From assembly GCA_945865545.1 (NCBI GenBank), contig CAMBEQ010000009.1, positions 1-64,000 of the forward strand: 64,000 nt of DNA, given 5' to 3'. The position numbers were made by a program, and so were the translations under genes. The stretch is from Sediminibacterium ginsengisoli. GTDB lineage: Bacteria; Bacteroidota; Bacteroidia; Chitinophagales; Chitinophagaceae. Shown here one piece after another: positions 18,969 through 27,972 of the stretch (positions are counted from its first letter, which is position 1; every line of letters starts with the position of its first letter). The notes under the pieces were generated by a model. That model did no database searches. It was given only the letters and a program-made list of their open reading frames with translations, and was not told the origin of the DNA.

Positions 18969-19040
18969 ATTGGGAAATTATTTTTTCAGTCGAAACTATA
19001 CAAATTTTGTTTACTGTTACCTCTTAATTTTAGTAATGGG

Positions 19041-19604
19041 TTAATGTTTATTCCCCCAACGATATCCTTTAGATTGCAGTCCAGCTAAATCTAAAATTCG
19101 GTGCACTACGGTATAAGCTACCTCCTCAATGGTTTTTGGGTTACTATAAAAACTGGGCGTAGCAGGACAAATTATGCCACCTGCTAATGTGATGGTTTCC
19201 ATATTTTTTATATGTATTAAGTTATAGGGAGTCTCTCTGGCCACTAATATCAATTTTCTTCTTTCTTTTAAAATAACATCAGCCGCCCTAGTGACTAAAT
19301 CATCACTCATTCCGCTAGCTATTCGACCAAGTGTGCCCATGCTACATGGAACCACGATCATCGTATTGTATTGAGCCGAACCGGATGCAAAAGGGGCATT
19401 AAAGTCATTTTTATGGTAAAAAGTAAATGGGTATTGGGTGTACTCTTGATGACCTAATTCTGTTTCCCATACTATTTTTGCATTATCACTCATTACAATG
19501 CCCACGGCCTCACATTGATTGGGCATGGCTACTAAACTATCCAATAAAGATTTTGCATAAATGGCCCCGCTAGCGCCCGTTATGGCAATGACAATTTTAT
19601 TCAT
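19041..19604 (-). CDS. ubiX: UbiX-family flavin prenyltransferase
   Basis: Makes prenylated FMN, the cofactor of UbiD-type decarboxylases. The 187-residue flavoprotein starts with the nucleotide-binding ITGASGAIYAKSLLDSL and has the family segments VVPCSMGTLGRIASGMSDDLVTRAADV, KLILVARETPYNLIHI and IICPATPSFYSNPKTIEE. These bind FMN and the dimethylallyl phosphate. No ubiD partner is in the window. The gene stands alone, convergent with clpC. Confidence 0.93.
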   Translation of the reverse strand: MNKIVIAITGASGAIYAKSLLDSLVAMPNQCEAVGIVMSDNAKIVWETELGHQEYTQYPFTFYHKNDFNAPFASGSAQYNTMIVVPCSMGTLGRIASGMSDDLVTRAADVILKERRKLILVARETPYNLIHIKNMETITLAGGIICPATPSFYSNPKTIEEVAYTVVHRILDLAGLQSKGYRWGNKH

Positions 19605-19789
19605 ACAGTATTAACAAAAATAGGCACTAATTGTTGAATTCTAAACAGCCTAAGTATTTGCAGCTTAAATCTTGCATAAGATGGATTTTTATAATTAATT
19701 TACAGCAACCTTTTTGTGCTTTAAGCTAAGTATGGATTGCTCTGTATTTTTTAAACATTAGAAAGGGAAAATTTATTTTTTAAACCAAT

Positions 19790-19795
19790 AGGAGG
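19790..19795 (+). promoter_or_regulatory. Strong Shine-Dalgarno site before the glucuronate operon
   Basis: AGGAGG with an 8-nt spacer to the ATG at 19804. Full Shine-Dalgarno sequences are rare in this window, so it points to high or specially controlled translation of the first operon gene. Confidence 0.6.
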
Positions 19796-19803
19796 ACCAA
19801 AAC

Positions 19804-20616
19804 ATGGATTTATTTTCAATAAAAAACAAGGTAATTATAGTTACAGGCGGTACAGGGGTACTTGGGGGCAGTTTTGTGATAGCCCTTGCCGAACAAGGGG
19901 CGACCGTAGTATTAATAGGTCAAAACGAAGCCATCGGAAACGAAAGAGTTGCTGCTTTGCAAAAGCAAGGTAAAGAAGCTTTATTTGTGGCAGCCAATGT
20001 ATTGCAAGAAGCCGATTTAATAAAAGCTAAAAATACCATTATTGAAAAATATGGGAAAATTGATGGCTTAGTGAATGGAGCGGGCGGAAACTTGCCTGAT
20101 GGAATATTGCCACCGGGGGAAGATGTTTTTAAAATGAATATAGAAGGCATGAAAAAAACAATGGACTTAAATTTATGGGGGACCATTTTGCCAGTTCAAG
20201 TGTTTGGTCCTGAAATTGCTAAAACGGGAGCGGGAAGTATTGTTAATATTTCTTCGGTGAATGCTAAAAGAACAGTAACTAGGGGATTAGGGTATAGTAT
20301 GGGAAAAGCAGCGATTGATTTGTATACCAAATGGTTTGCTGTAGAAATGGCCAATCGATATGGAGATAAAGTGAGAATTAATTCCATTATGCCTGGATTT
20401 TTTCTGACCAAACAAAATAAAAATTTATTAACCAATGAAGATGGAAGTTTAACCGAAAGAGGAAACTTAATCATAAAAAATACACCCTTTAAACGATTTG
20501 GAAATCCAGATGAATTAGTAGGTGCTTTGGTGTGGTTGTTAAGTGATGCATCAAAATTTGTGACTGGAATGGATATTGGGGTGGATGGAGGCTTTACCAT
20601 TAACTCTGGAGTTTAA
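19804..20616 (+). CDS. uxuB: SDR-type D-mannonate oxidoreductase (fructuronate reductase)
   Basis: Predicted to interconvert D-fructuronate and D-mannonate with NAD(P)H. It is a classical short-chain dehydrogenase of 270 residues: VTGGTGVLGGS cofactor motif near residue 14, NGAGGN, catalytic Ser in NISSVNA, and Tyr164-x3-Lys168 (YSMGK). It is not the long-chain E. coli UxuB type but the SDR type that sits next to uxuA in Bacillus and Bacteroidota. First gene of the glucuronate operon, 13 bp before uxuA. The specific reaction is inferred from context. Confidence 0.82.
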   Translation: MDLFSIKNKVIIVTGGTGVLGGSFVIALAEQGATVVLIGQNEAIGNERVAALQKQGKEALFVAANVLQEADLIKAKNTIIEKYGKIDGLVNGAGGNLPDGILPPGEDVFKMNIEGMKKTMDLNLWGTILPVQVFGPEIAKTGAGSIVNISSVNAKRTVTRGLGYSMGKAAIDLYTKWFAVEMANRYGDKVRINSIMPGFFLTKQNKNLLTNEDGSLTERGNLIIKNTPFKRFGNPDELVGALVWLLSDASKFVTGMDIGVDGGFTINSGV

Positions 20617-20629
20617 TTATTAATACATT

Positions 20630-21835
20630 ATGTATAAAAATTGTCCTTCTTATCAATCTGTTGGGTATAACATGGAGCAAACCATGCGTTGGTATGGTCC
20701 AAAGGATCCAGTAAGTTTATCCGATATAAAACAAGCGGGTTGTTCTGGGGTGGTCACTGCACTGCATCATATACCCAATGGGGAAGTTTGGACAATAGAA
20801 GAAATCAATAGTAGAAAAAAAATAATTGAAGCCATGGGGCTTCAGTGGAGTGTAGTGGAAAGTATTCCAGTGCATGAATCCATTAAAACACAAACCGGTG
20901 ATTTTAATAAGCATATTGAAAATTATAAACAAAGCATTCGGAATTTAAGTCAATGCGGTATTTCAATTGTGACCTACAATTTTATGCCTGTGATGGATTG
21001 GACCAGAACCAATTTAGCATTTCCTGTGGAAGATGGATCTTTGGCGGTAAGTTTTGAGATGTCTGCTTTGATTGCATTTGATTTATTTATATTAAAAAGA
21101 AAAGATGCAGAAAAGCAGTACACGCAAGAGCAAATTGCAGCTGCTAAAAATAAATTTGAAAATGCAACAGCGGATGAAAAGAATACAATCAAAGTTAATA
21201 TTATAAAAGGCTTACCTGGAAGTGAGGAAAGTTTTACCATAGAAGAATTTGCTACTGCTTTAAAAACTTATGATGGGATAGATGCGGCAATCTTAAGAAA
21301 AAATCTAATTTATTTTTTACAACAGGTCGTGCCTGTGGCCGAAGAAGTGGGGGTGAAAATGGTTATCCACCCCGATGATCCTCCATATCCAATTTTGGGT
21401 TTGCCTAGAGTGGTAAGCACCGCTTCTGATTTAGAATTGTTATTTAATGCGGTCCCTTCTTTAAGTAATGGATTGTGTTTTTGTACCGGGTCTTTGGGAG
21501 TAAGAGCTGATAATGATTTGCCAGCGATGGTCAAGCAATTTGGCCAAAGAATCAATTTTTTGCATTTAAGAAGTACCAGAAGAAATGAAGTAGGTGATTT
21601 TTTCGAAGACAATCATTTAGAAGGGGATGTAGATATGTATGCAGTGATCAAGGAAGTGGTCGACATCATGCAAGAGCGAAAAATAAGTATTCCTATGCGA
21701 CCCGATCATGGACATCAAATGTTAGATGATTTAAAAAAGGTAACCAATCCAGGATATTCGGCCATTGGACGATTAAGGGGCTTGGCAGAACTAAGGGGGT
21801 TGGAATTGGGTATTTTAAGAACTAGGAATAATTAG
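20630..21835 (+). CDS. uxuA: Mannonate dehydratase
   Basis: Dehydrates D-mannonate to 2-keto-3-deoxy-D-gluconate (KDG). The 401-residue TIM-barrel protein begins with the family's [12 protein letters not shown] and has [13 protein letters not shown], the metal-site segment [13 protein letters not shown] near residues 240-253, [19 protein letters not shown] and MRPDHGHQM. These supply the metal-binding Cys/His/Asp residues. Length is normal. It lies between the SDR gene and uxaC in the same operon. Confidence 0.95.
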   Translation: MYKNCPSYQSVGYNMEQTMRWYGPKDPVSLSDIKQAGCSGVVTALHHIPNGEVWTIEEINSRKKIIEAMGLQWSVVESIPVHESIKTQTGDFNKHIENYKQSIRNLSQCGISIVTYNFMPVMDWTRTNLAFPVEDGSLAVSFEMSALIAFDLFILKRKDAEKQYTQEQIAAAKNKFENATADEKNTIKVNIIKGLPGSEESFTIEEFATALKTYDGIDAAILRKNLIYFLQQVVPVAEEVGVKMVIHPDDPPYPILGLPRVVSTASDLELLFNAVPSLSNGLCFCTGSLGVRADNDLPAMVKQFGQRINFLHLRSTRRNEVGDFFEDNHLEGDVDMYAVIKEVVDIMQERKISIPMRPDHGHQMLDDLKKVTNPGYSAIGRLRGLAELRGLELGILRTRNN

Positions 21836-21873
21836 TAAAAAGTAAAAAAAGTAGGACTAATAAAAATAATTTC

Positions 21874-23292
21874 ATGGCAGTAGCTAAAAACAATACCATT
21901 ATCAATGATTCTTTTTTATTAGAAAGTAAATTAGCGAATCAATTGTATCATCAATATGCTGCAGGGTTACCTATTATAGATTACCACAATCACTTATCTG
22001 CAAAAGACATTGCACAAAATAGAAATTTTAAAACCATTACGGAGATTTGGCTTAAAGGGGATCATTATAAATGGAGGGCCATGCGAGCGCTGGGGGTTTC
22101 GGAAAAATTTATTTCAGGAAAAGCCAATGATGAACAAAAGTTTTTAGCATGGGCAAAAGCTTTGCCACAAACTTTACGTAATCCACTTTTCCATTGGTCC
22201 GTCATGGAATTAAAAAATACATTTGGGATAGATGCCTATTTAAATGAACAAAATGCTTTGTCTATTTATAAAAATACCAATAAGCAATTGCAAAAAAAGG
22301 CTTTAAGTACCAAAGGCATATTAACCCAGTATAAGGTGGAGTTAGTGGGGACCACCGATGATCCCTGTGATGATTTAAAATACCATCAACAAATAACCAA
22401 AGACAAGTTTGCTATAAAAGTGCTACCCACTTTTAGACCCGATAAAATTTTTAACATTCGAGATCAAGTGGCTTTTAAAAATTATGTAAAGGAATTAGAG
22501 CAGGCTAGCCAAATGAAGATCAATTCTATTGATACTTTATTGGTAGCGCTTAAAAAAAGAGTGGACTATTTTCATGCGCATGGTTGTAAAATTGCTGACC
22601 ATGGCTTGATCCATTTGCCAACCAACTTAAATAGAACCAAAGAATTGGAGGCTGCTTTTGTGGCTTTTCTTCAAAATAAAAAAGCTTCCAATTTCGAGCA
22701 AGCCGATCAATTTGTGGGGGTAGTATTAGTGGCTTTGTCTAAAATGTATTGTAAGCTCGGATGGGTACAGCAATTTCATTTAGGGGCCATCAGGAATAAC
22801 AATACCTATTTACAAGAACAAATTGGGCTGGATGCTGGAGCAGATTCTATGGGCGACTATCCGCAAGCAGTGAACTTGTCTAATTTTTTAAATACATTAG
22901 AAAAAACGGGTCAATTGTCTAAAACCATTTTATACAATTCTAATTCAGCAGACAATGAAGTGTTTGCCACCATGTGCGGTAATTTTAGTGAAGCCGGCGT
23001 CAAAGGGAAAGTTCAATTTGGATCTGGCTGGTGGTTTTTGGATCAAAAAGATGGAATAGAAAAACAACTCAATGCTTTATCCACGATGGGGGTATTGTCC
23101 ACATTTATAGGCATGACCACGGATAGCAGAAGTTTCTTATCTTATTCAAGACATGAATATTTTAGAAGAATACTTTGTAATTTATTGGCCAAAGAAATGG
23201 AAGCAGGCTTATTGCCTAAAGACGAGGCTTGGATAGGAAAAATCATACAAGACATATGTTATTACAATGCAAAAAAATATTTTAATCTGTAA
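21874..23292 (+). CDS. uxaC: Glucuronate isomerase
   Basis: Converts D-glucuronate to D-fructuronate (also galacturonate to tagaturonate), the entry step of the cytoplasmic pathway. The 472-residue amidohydrolase-fold protein has the metal motif DYHNHL (His38, His40) near the N-terminus, VELVGTTDDPCDDL, KVLPTFRPDK, and the C-terminal GMTTDSRSFLSYSRHEYFRR typical of UxaC. Length is normal. Because no uxaA/uxaB genes are nearby, glucuronate rather than galacturonate is the likely substrate. Confidence 0.95.
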   Translation: MAVAKNNTIINDSFLLESKLANQLYHQYAAGLPIIDYHNHLSAKDIAQNRNFKTITEIWLKGDHYKWRAMRALGVSEKFISGKANDEQKFLAWAKALPQTLRNPLFHWSVMELKNTFGIDAYLNEQNALSIYKNTNKQLQKKALSTKGILTQYKVELVGTTDDPCDDLKYHQQITKDKFAIKVLPTFRPDKIFNIRDQVAFKNYVKELEQASQMKINSIDTLLVALKKRVDYFHAHGCKIADHGLIHLPTNLNRTKELEAAFVAFLQNKKASNFEQADQFVGVVLVALSKMYCKLGWVQQFHLGAIRNNNTYLQEQIGLDAGADSMGDYPQAVNLSNFLNTLEKTGQLSKTILYNSNSADNEVFATMCGNFSEAGVKGKVQFGSGWWFLDQKDGIEKQLNALSTMGVLSTFIGMTTDSRSFLSYSRHEYFRRILCNLLAKEMEAGLLPKDEAWIGKIIQDICYYNAKKYFNL

Positions 23293-23294
23293 CT

Positions 23295-24290
23295 ATGGAT
23301 AAAGTATTTTGTTTTGGAGAAATTTTATTGCATTTTTCGCCCAAGGTTAACTCCGATTTTATAGCCGATCAAAATATGCCATTTTGCTTAGGGGGTGCAG
23401 AATTAAATGTAGCCACGGCCTTAGCTAATTGGGAAGTACCTGTTGCGTATGGCACTGCCATGCCTGATAATTTTTTATCCAAAGCGATTACTACTAATTT
23501 ATCTGCTAAACATATTGATACTTCGCCCATCCATTTTTCTGGTAATAAAATGGGTGTTTTTTATTTAGCCGAAGGTATGGATATGAAAAATGCGGCGGTT
23601 GTTTTTGATCGAGCAGATTCTTCTTTTTCTAATTTACAAAAAGGGATGATTGATTGGAAAAGGCAATTGCAAGGTATTGGATGGTTTCACATCACTGCTA
23701 TTTCCGCCTCCCTAAGTACTTCTGCTACTGGAGTTTGTTTAGAAGCATTGGAAACAGCTTCTGCAATGGGTATTCCTATATCTATTGATTTAAATTATCG
23801 ACCTAAATTATGGCAATACGGAAAAACTACAAAGGAAGTGATGCCTGAACTGGTTCAGTATGCCAATGTGATTATGGGTAACTTATGGGCCGTAGAAAAA
23901 ATGTTAGGGGTAACATCTACCATCAAAGAAAGTGCTGGTTGTTCTATAGACCAATTAAATAACGCGGCAAAAGAAAGCATGCGTGAGCTAAGTGTACTTT
24001 ATCCTAAAGCGCGTCATATTGCCTATACGTTTAGATTAGAGAATGAATATCATGGGGTATTACAACAAGAGGATCAATTCTTTATTTCAAAATTATATGC
24101 ATTAGATAATATTATTAATATTGTGGGTAGTGGAGATTGTTTTATGGCTGGATTAATTTTTGCTATTCAACAAAATAAATTACCACAGGATATAATAAAT
24201 TTTGCCGCTGCAGCGGGGGTAGGTAAATTATATGAATTAGGTGATGCGACCCATCAAACCATTGAACAAATTAAAAAAAGGATGTCATGA
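23295..24290 (+). CDS. kdgK: 2-dehydro-3-deoxygluconokinase (PfkB family)
   Basis: Phosphorylates KDG to KDPG. The 331-residue ribokinase-fold protein has the N-terminal GGAELNVATALANW substrate segment and the C-terminal PfkB signature with the catalytic base Asp281 in GSGDCFMAGLIFA. An insertion-like stretch around residues 215-235 (ESAGCSIDQLNNAAKESM) is longer than in simple ribokinases. It begins 2 bp after uxaC and overlaps the aldolase gene by 4 bp. Substrate is assigned from the operon. Confidence 0.9.
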   Translation: MDKVFCFGEILLHFSPKVNSDFIADQNMPFCLGGAELNVATALANWEVPVAYGTAMPDNFLSKAITTNLSAKHIDTSPIHFSGNKMGVFYLAEGMDMKNAAVVFDRADSSFSNLQKGMIDWKRQLQGIGWFHITAISASLSTSATGVCLEALETASAMGIPISIDLNYRPKLWQYGKTTKEVMPELVQYANVIMGNLWAVEKMLGVTSTIKESAGCSIDQLNNAAKESMRELSVLYPKARHIAYTFRLENEYHGVLQQEDQFFISKLYALDNIINIVGSGDCFMAGLIFAIQQNKLPQDIINFAAAAGVGKLYELGDATHQTIEQIKKRMS

Positions 24291-24946
24291 AAACAGAAAA
24301 TCAAATGATCGATTTGGTGAAATCATTAGGTGTATTGCCTTTATTTTACCATCAAGACCCTAATGTGTGCGTGGAAGTGGTTAAAGCATTGTATCAAGCA
24401 GGAGTAAGATGCGTAGAATTTACCAATAGAGGCGCCGCCGCACTCGAGAATTTTAAAATGATATTAGAAAATAGAAAACAATACTATCCTGATTTACTAT
24501 TGGCCATTGGAACCATCCATACACAAAAGGAGGCACAAGCCTATATTGATGCAGGTGCCGATTTTTTAATTAGTCCTTTTTTTGATCAGGCTGTTGCCGA
24601 TACGGCTTATTTGCATAAAAAATTATGGATACCAGGATGTATGACGCCCTCAGAAATACATACTGCGGAGACAGCGGGTTGTGAGTTGGTTAAACTATTC
24701 CCTGGTAATGTATTAGGGCCTGGATTTGTATCAGCCATCAAGCCCTTATTTCCCAACTTGCATTTTTTAGTTACGGGTGGTGTAGATACTTCAAAAGAAA
24801 ACTTAGAGGCTTGGTTTAAAGCAGGGGTGATAGGAGTGGGAATGGGAAGTAAATTAATTACAAAGCAGTTAATGGACTCAAATAATTACGATTTCATTGA
24901 AAAGGAAACTTCTAAATTGCTTACCCTCATAAAGTCTATAAAATAA
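24287..24946 (+). CDS. eda: 2-keto-3-deoxy-6-phosphogluconate aldolase
   Basis: Splits KDPG to pyruvate and glyceraldehyde-3-phosphate. The 219-residue class I aldolase has the Schiff-base Lys136 in ELVKLFPGN, the general base Glu45 in VEFTNRG, the LAIGTIHT strand, IPGCMTPSE and the phosphate-binding VTGGVDTSKENLEAW. ATG overlaps the kdgK stop (ATGA), so translation is coupled. It completes the route from glucuronate to central metabolism. Confidence 0.93.
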   Translation: MKTENQMIDLVKSLGVLPLFYHQDPNVCVEVVKALYQAGVRCVEFTNRGAAALENFKMILENRKQYYPDLLLAIGTIHTQKEAQAYIDAGADFLISPFFDQAVADTAYLHKKLWIPGCMTPSEIHTAETAGCELVKLFPGNVLGPGFVSAIKPLFPNLHFLVTGGVDTSKENLEAWFKAGVIGVGMGSKLITKQLMDSNNYDFIEKETSKLLTLIKSIK

Positions 24947-24951
24947 TATCC

Positions 24952-26535
24952 ATGTCAAATAAATTCATAGGAAGTTATCGTTGGACTATCTGTACATTAC
25001 TTTTTTTTGCTACTACAGTTAACTATTTAGATCGACAAGTTTTAAGTATACTTAAACCAGTTTTAGAAAAAGAGTTTGATTGGAGCAATAGTGATTATGC
25101 AAATATTGCCTCCGTTTTTCAATTTGTATATGCCATTTGTATGTTATTTGCTGGCAGAATCATTGATAGATTAGGTACTAAATGGGGATATGCTTGGGCC
25201 ATAATCATTTGGTCCTTTGGAGCCATTTTGCATGCATTTTCAGTACCTATGGGAACAGGAATTGCTACTGTACTTGGCTGGATGGGTATTGTAGCAGTAC
25301 CCGTTTCTATTGCGGGATTCATGTTTTCAAGAGCAGTGCTGGGTTTTGGAGAAGCAGGGAATTTTCCTGCGGCTATTAAAGCTACTGCCGAATACTTTCC
25401 TAAAAAAGAACGTGCTTTCGCCACTGGCATATTTAATTCAGGATCCAATGTGGGCGCTATTTTAGCACCCTTATCTGTTCCATGGATCGCTAAAAATTGG
25501 GGTTGGGAATCTGCTTTTATAATTATTGGGGCAGTGGGTTTTTTATGGTTAATTTTTTGGTTTATTTTTTATGACAAACCCAATGAGCAAAAAAGAATTT
25601 CGCAAGCTGAGTTGGAATACATTCATGCCGATCTGGAGACTGAAACTATTATTACAAGTGAAAAGCCATCCCAAAAAATTACTTGGGCAACCTTATTAAA
25701 GTACAAACAAACCTGGGCTTTTGCCATTGGAAAATTTTTAACGGATGGGGTTTGGTGGTTTTTTTTATTTTGGTTGCCTAGTTATTTAAAAGATCAATAC
25801 AATATGGAAGGCACACAAATCATACTGCCTTTATCCGTATTGTACAGTTTAACCATGATAGGCAGTATTGGTGGTGGATGGTTTCCTACCTATTTTATTA
25901 ATAAGGGGGAAAAACCTTATGAAGGGCGTATGAAAGCCATGTTACTTATTGCCTTTATACCACTAGTTGTATTAGCCGTTCAGCCATTGGGCTATCTTAG
26001 TTTTTGGATCCCTGTTCTTTTTATTGGTATTGGAGCATCTGCCCATCAAGCATGGTCAGCTAATATATATACGACGGTTTCCGATATGTTTCCAAAACGT
26101 TCTATTGCAACAGTGATTGGCATGGGGGGGATGGCAGGTGGATTGGGTGGTGTAGTTGTATCAAAAATTGGAGGTTGGTTGTTTGATGCCCATAAATTAA
26201 ATGGGATTCATCAAGCCTTTAATTTGGCTTCTGAAAAAGGGCTCACCCTTTATTTACAAAAAGTAAATGCATTAAATAATATGGATGCAAAAGGGATCGC
26301 GATAAAACTTTCTGAAAAAGAGTGGTCTCATTTGCCTGATAAAATTCTACAACCAATTCAAGCTATGGATCCCATCCATTTTGAACAATTTAGGTTGCTC
26401 CAAAAGCAATTGATTCAACAAGAAATGTCAACTGCTTATGGGTATATGTTTGTTTTTTGTGCTACTGCTTATTTATTGGCTTGGCGTATCATGAAATGGT
26501 TGGTACCGAAAGAAAAATTAATTAACTTACCGTAA
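24952..26535 (+). CDS. ExuT-like hexuronate MFS transporter with extra loop
   Basis: Predicted H+ symporter bringing glucuronate across the inner membrane. It belongs to the anion:cation symporter group of the major facilitator superfamily: NYLDRQVLSILKPVLEKEF after helix 1, GRIIDRLGTKWGYAWA, GFGEAGNFPAAIKATAEYFPKKERA and FNSGSNVGAILAP. At 527 residues it is ~90 longer than usual, because a soluble stretch of roughly 85 residues (about 418-500) sits before the last helix. It starts 5 bp after the aldolase gene. The substrate is inferred from the operon. Confidence 0.87.
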   Translation: MSNKFIGSYRWTICTLLFFATTVNYLDRQVLSILKPVLEKEFDWSNSDYANIASVFQFVYAICMLFAGRIIDRLGTKWGYAWAIIIWSFGAILHAFSVPMGTGIATVLGWMGIVAVPVSIAGFMFSRAVLGFGEAGNFPAAIKATAEYFPKKERAFATGIFNSGSNVGAILAPLSVPWIAKNWGWESAFIIIGAVGFLWLIFWFIFYDKPNEQKRISQAELEYIHADLETETIITSEKPSQKITWATLLKYKQTWAFAIGKFLTDGVWWFFLFWLPSYLKDQYNMEGTQIILPLSVLYSLTMIGSIGGGWFPTYFINKGEKPYEGRMKAMLLIAFIPLVVLAVQPLGYLSFWIPVLFIGIGASAHQAWSANIYTTVSDMFPKRSIATVIGMGGMAGGLGGVVVSKIGGWLFDAHKLNGIHQAFNLASEKGLTLYLQKVNALNNMDAKGIAIKLSEKEWSHLPDKILQPIQAMDPIHFEQFRLLQKQLIQQEMSTAYGYMFVFCATAYLLAWRIMKWLVPKEKLINLP

Positions 26536-26550
26536 TATATTAAATGATTT

Positions 26551-27939
26551 ATGAAAAAATGTACTTGGTGGATTGTAGGGTTTTATTTTTTTAATGTTAC
26601 TAATGTAGTGGCGCAAAATAATGTTGAATCTTTATTCAACGGAAAAGATTTAGCTGGTTGGGTGCAATACAATGGGAAAGCAAAGTATACAGTTGAAAAT
26701 GGCGAACTAGTTGGAAGAACTGTCATGAATGAACCCAATAGTTTTTTATCTACTGAAAAGCAATATGGCGACTTTATTTTAGAATTAGATTTTAAAGTAG
26801 ATGTTCATATGAATTCTGGAATACAATTTAGAAGTGAGTTGAATGACCTTAACGACCATTGCGAAGTAACTGATCAACACACCCCCAATCGAGTACATGG
26901 TTACCAAATGGAAATTGATCCTTCTGCTAGAGCATGGAGTGGAGGCATTTACGATGAAGCAAGAAGGGGATGGTTGTATCCCTTAGAATACAATAATGCT
27001 GCTAAAACTGCATTTAAAAATAATGCTTGGAATCATTATAAAATTGAAGCCATCGGCAATAGTATTCGCACTTGGGTCAATGGCGTGGCTTGTGCGCATA
27101 TTATTGACAATATGACTTTAAAAGGATTTATTTCTTTACAAGTGCATGAAATTGGGGATGCGAAAGATGCCGGTCAAGAAGTAAGATGGAAAAATATAAA
27201 AATCCAAACTAAAAATTTAAAACCAGCTGCTCCAGATAATTTATTTGTGGTGAATTTAATCCCTAATACCATTTCTGCAGATGAGCAAAGAAATGGAGTT
27301 CGCCTTTTGTGGGATGGAGTGAGCACCAAAGGTTGGAGAAGTGCGTATAAAACCACCTTCCCTGATAAAACTTGGTATATAAAAGAGGGTACTTTAAATG
27401 TAAGAGGAAGTTATGGTGGAGAAGCTGCTAATGGGGGTGATATTGTTACCTTGGAAGAATTTCATGCATTTGATTTACAATTTGAATTTCAAATTACAGA
27501 TACCGCTAATAGCGGGGTAAAATATTTTGTGACTGAAAGGGAAAATAGTGGAGGATCTGCGATTGGCTTGGAATATCAAATATTGGATGATGATAAACAC
27601 CCAGATGCGTTTTTAGGTTCTATAGGCAATAGAACCATGGCTTCTTTGTATGATATGATTCCTGCATTAAAAATTGGGGAAGGTCGAAGAGAAAAAATTC
27701 CTATAGGTCAATGGAATAGGGGGCGTATAGTTGTTTTTCCTGATGGAAAAATTGAACATTGGATCAATGGTTGGAAAGTAGTGGAATACCAAAGAGGGAC
27801 TCAATATTTTTATGCGCTGGTGGCAAAAAGTAAATATGTAATTTGGAATAATTTTGGAATGGCCAATAAAGGGCATATCTTATTGCAAGAACATGGGTCA
27901 CATGTTGCCTTTAGAAGTATAAAAATAAAAGAACTATAA
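26551..27939 (+). CDS. Exported protein with two DUF1080 (3-keto-glycoside hydrolase-like) domains
   Basis: A 462-residue secreted protein with a signal peptide (about residues 1-22, ending VVAQ). Two copies of the concanavalin-like DUF1080 fold follow. The first spans ~27-220 (LFNGKDLAGWVQYNGK, FKVDVHMNSGIQFRSE, YQMEIDPSARAWSGGIYDE). The second spans ~250-460 (LLWDGVSTKGWRSAY, FQITDTANSGVKYFV, LEYQILDDDKHPDA). Members of this family cleave 3-keto-sugars produced by partner oxidoreductases. It lies between the hexuronate transporter (15-bp gap) and a Gfo/Idh/MocA gene (33-bp gap), fitting a periplasmic step that frees uronic acid. The exact substrate is unknown. Confidence 0.85.
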   Translation: MKKCTWWIVGFYFFNVTNVVAQNNVESLFNGKDLAGWVQYNGKAKYTVENGELVGRTVMNEPNSFLSTEKQYGDFILELDFKVDVHMNSGIQFRSELNDLNDHCEVTDQHTPNRVHGYQMEIDPSARAWSGGIYDEARRGWLYPLEYNNAAKTAFKNNAWNHYKIEAIGNSIRTWVNGVACAHIIDNMTLKGFISLQVHEIGDAKDAGQEVRWKNIKIQTKNLKPAAPDNLFVVNLIPNTISADEQRNGVRLLWDGVSTKGWRSAYKTTFPDKTWYIKEGTLNVRGSYGGEAANGGDIVTLEEFHAFDLQFEFQITDTANSGVKYFVTERENSGGSAIGLEYQILDDDKHPDAFLGSIGNRTMASLYDMIPALKIGEGRREKIPIGQWNRGRIVVFPDGKIEHWINGWKVVEYQRGTQYFYALVAKSKYVIWNNFGMANKGHILLQEHGSHVAFRSIKIKEL

Positions 27940-27972
27940 TAATCAATTGAAAAAATATTTAATAATTAAAGT

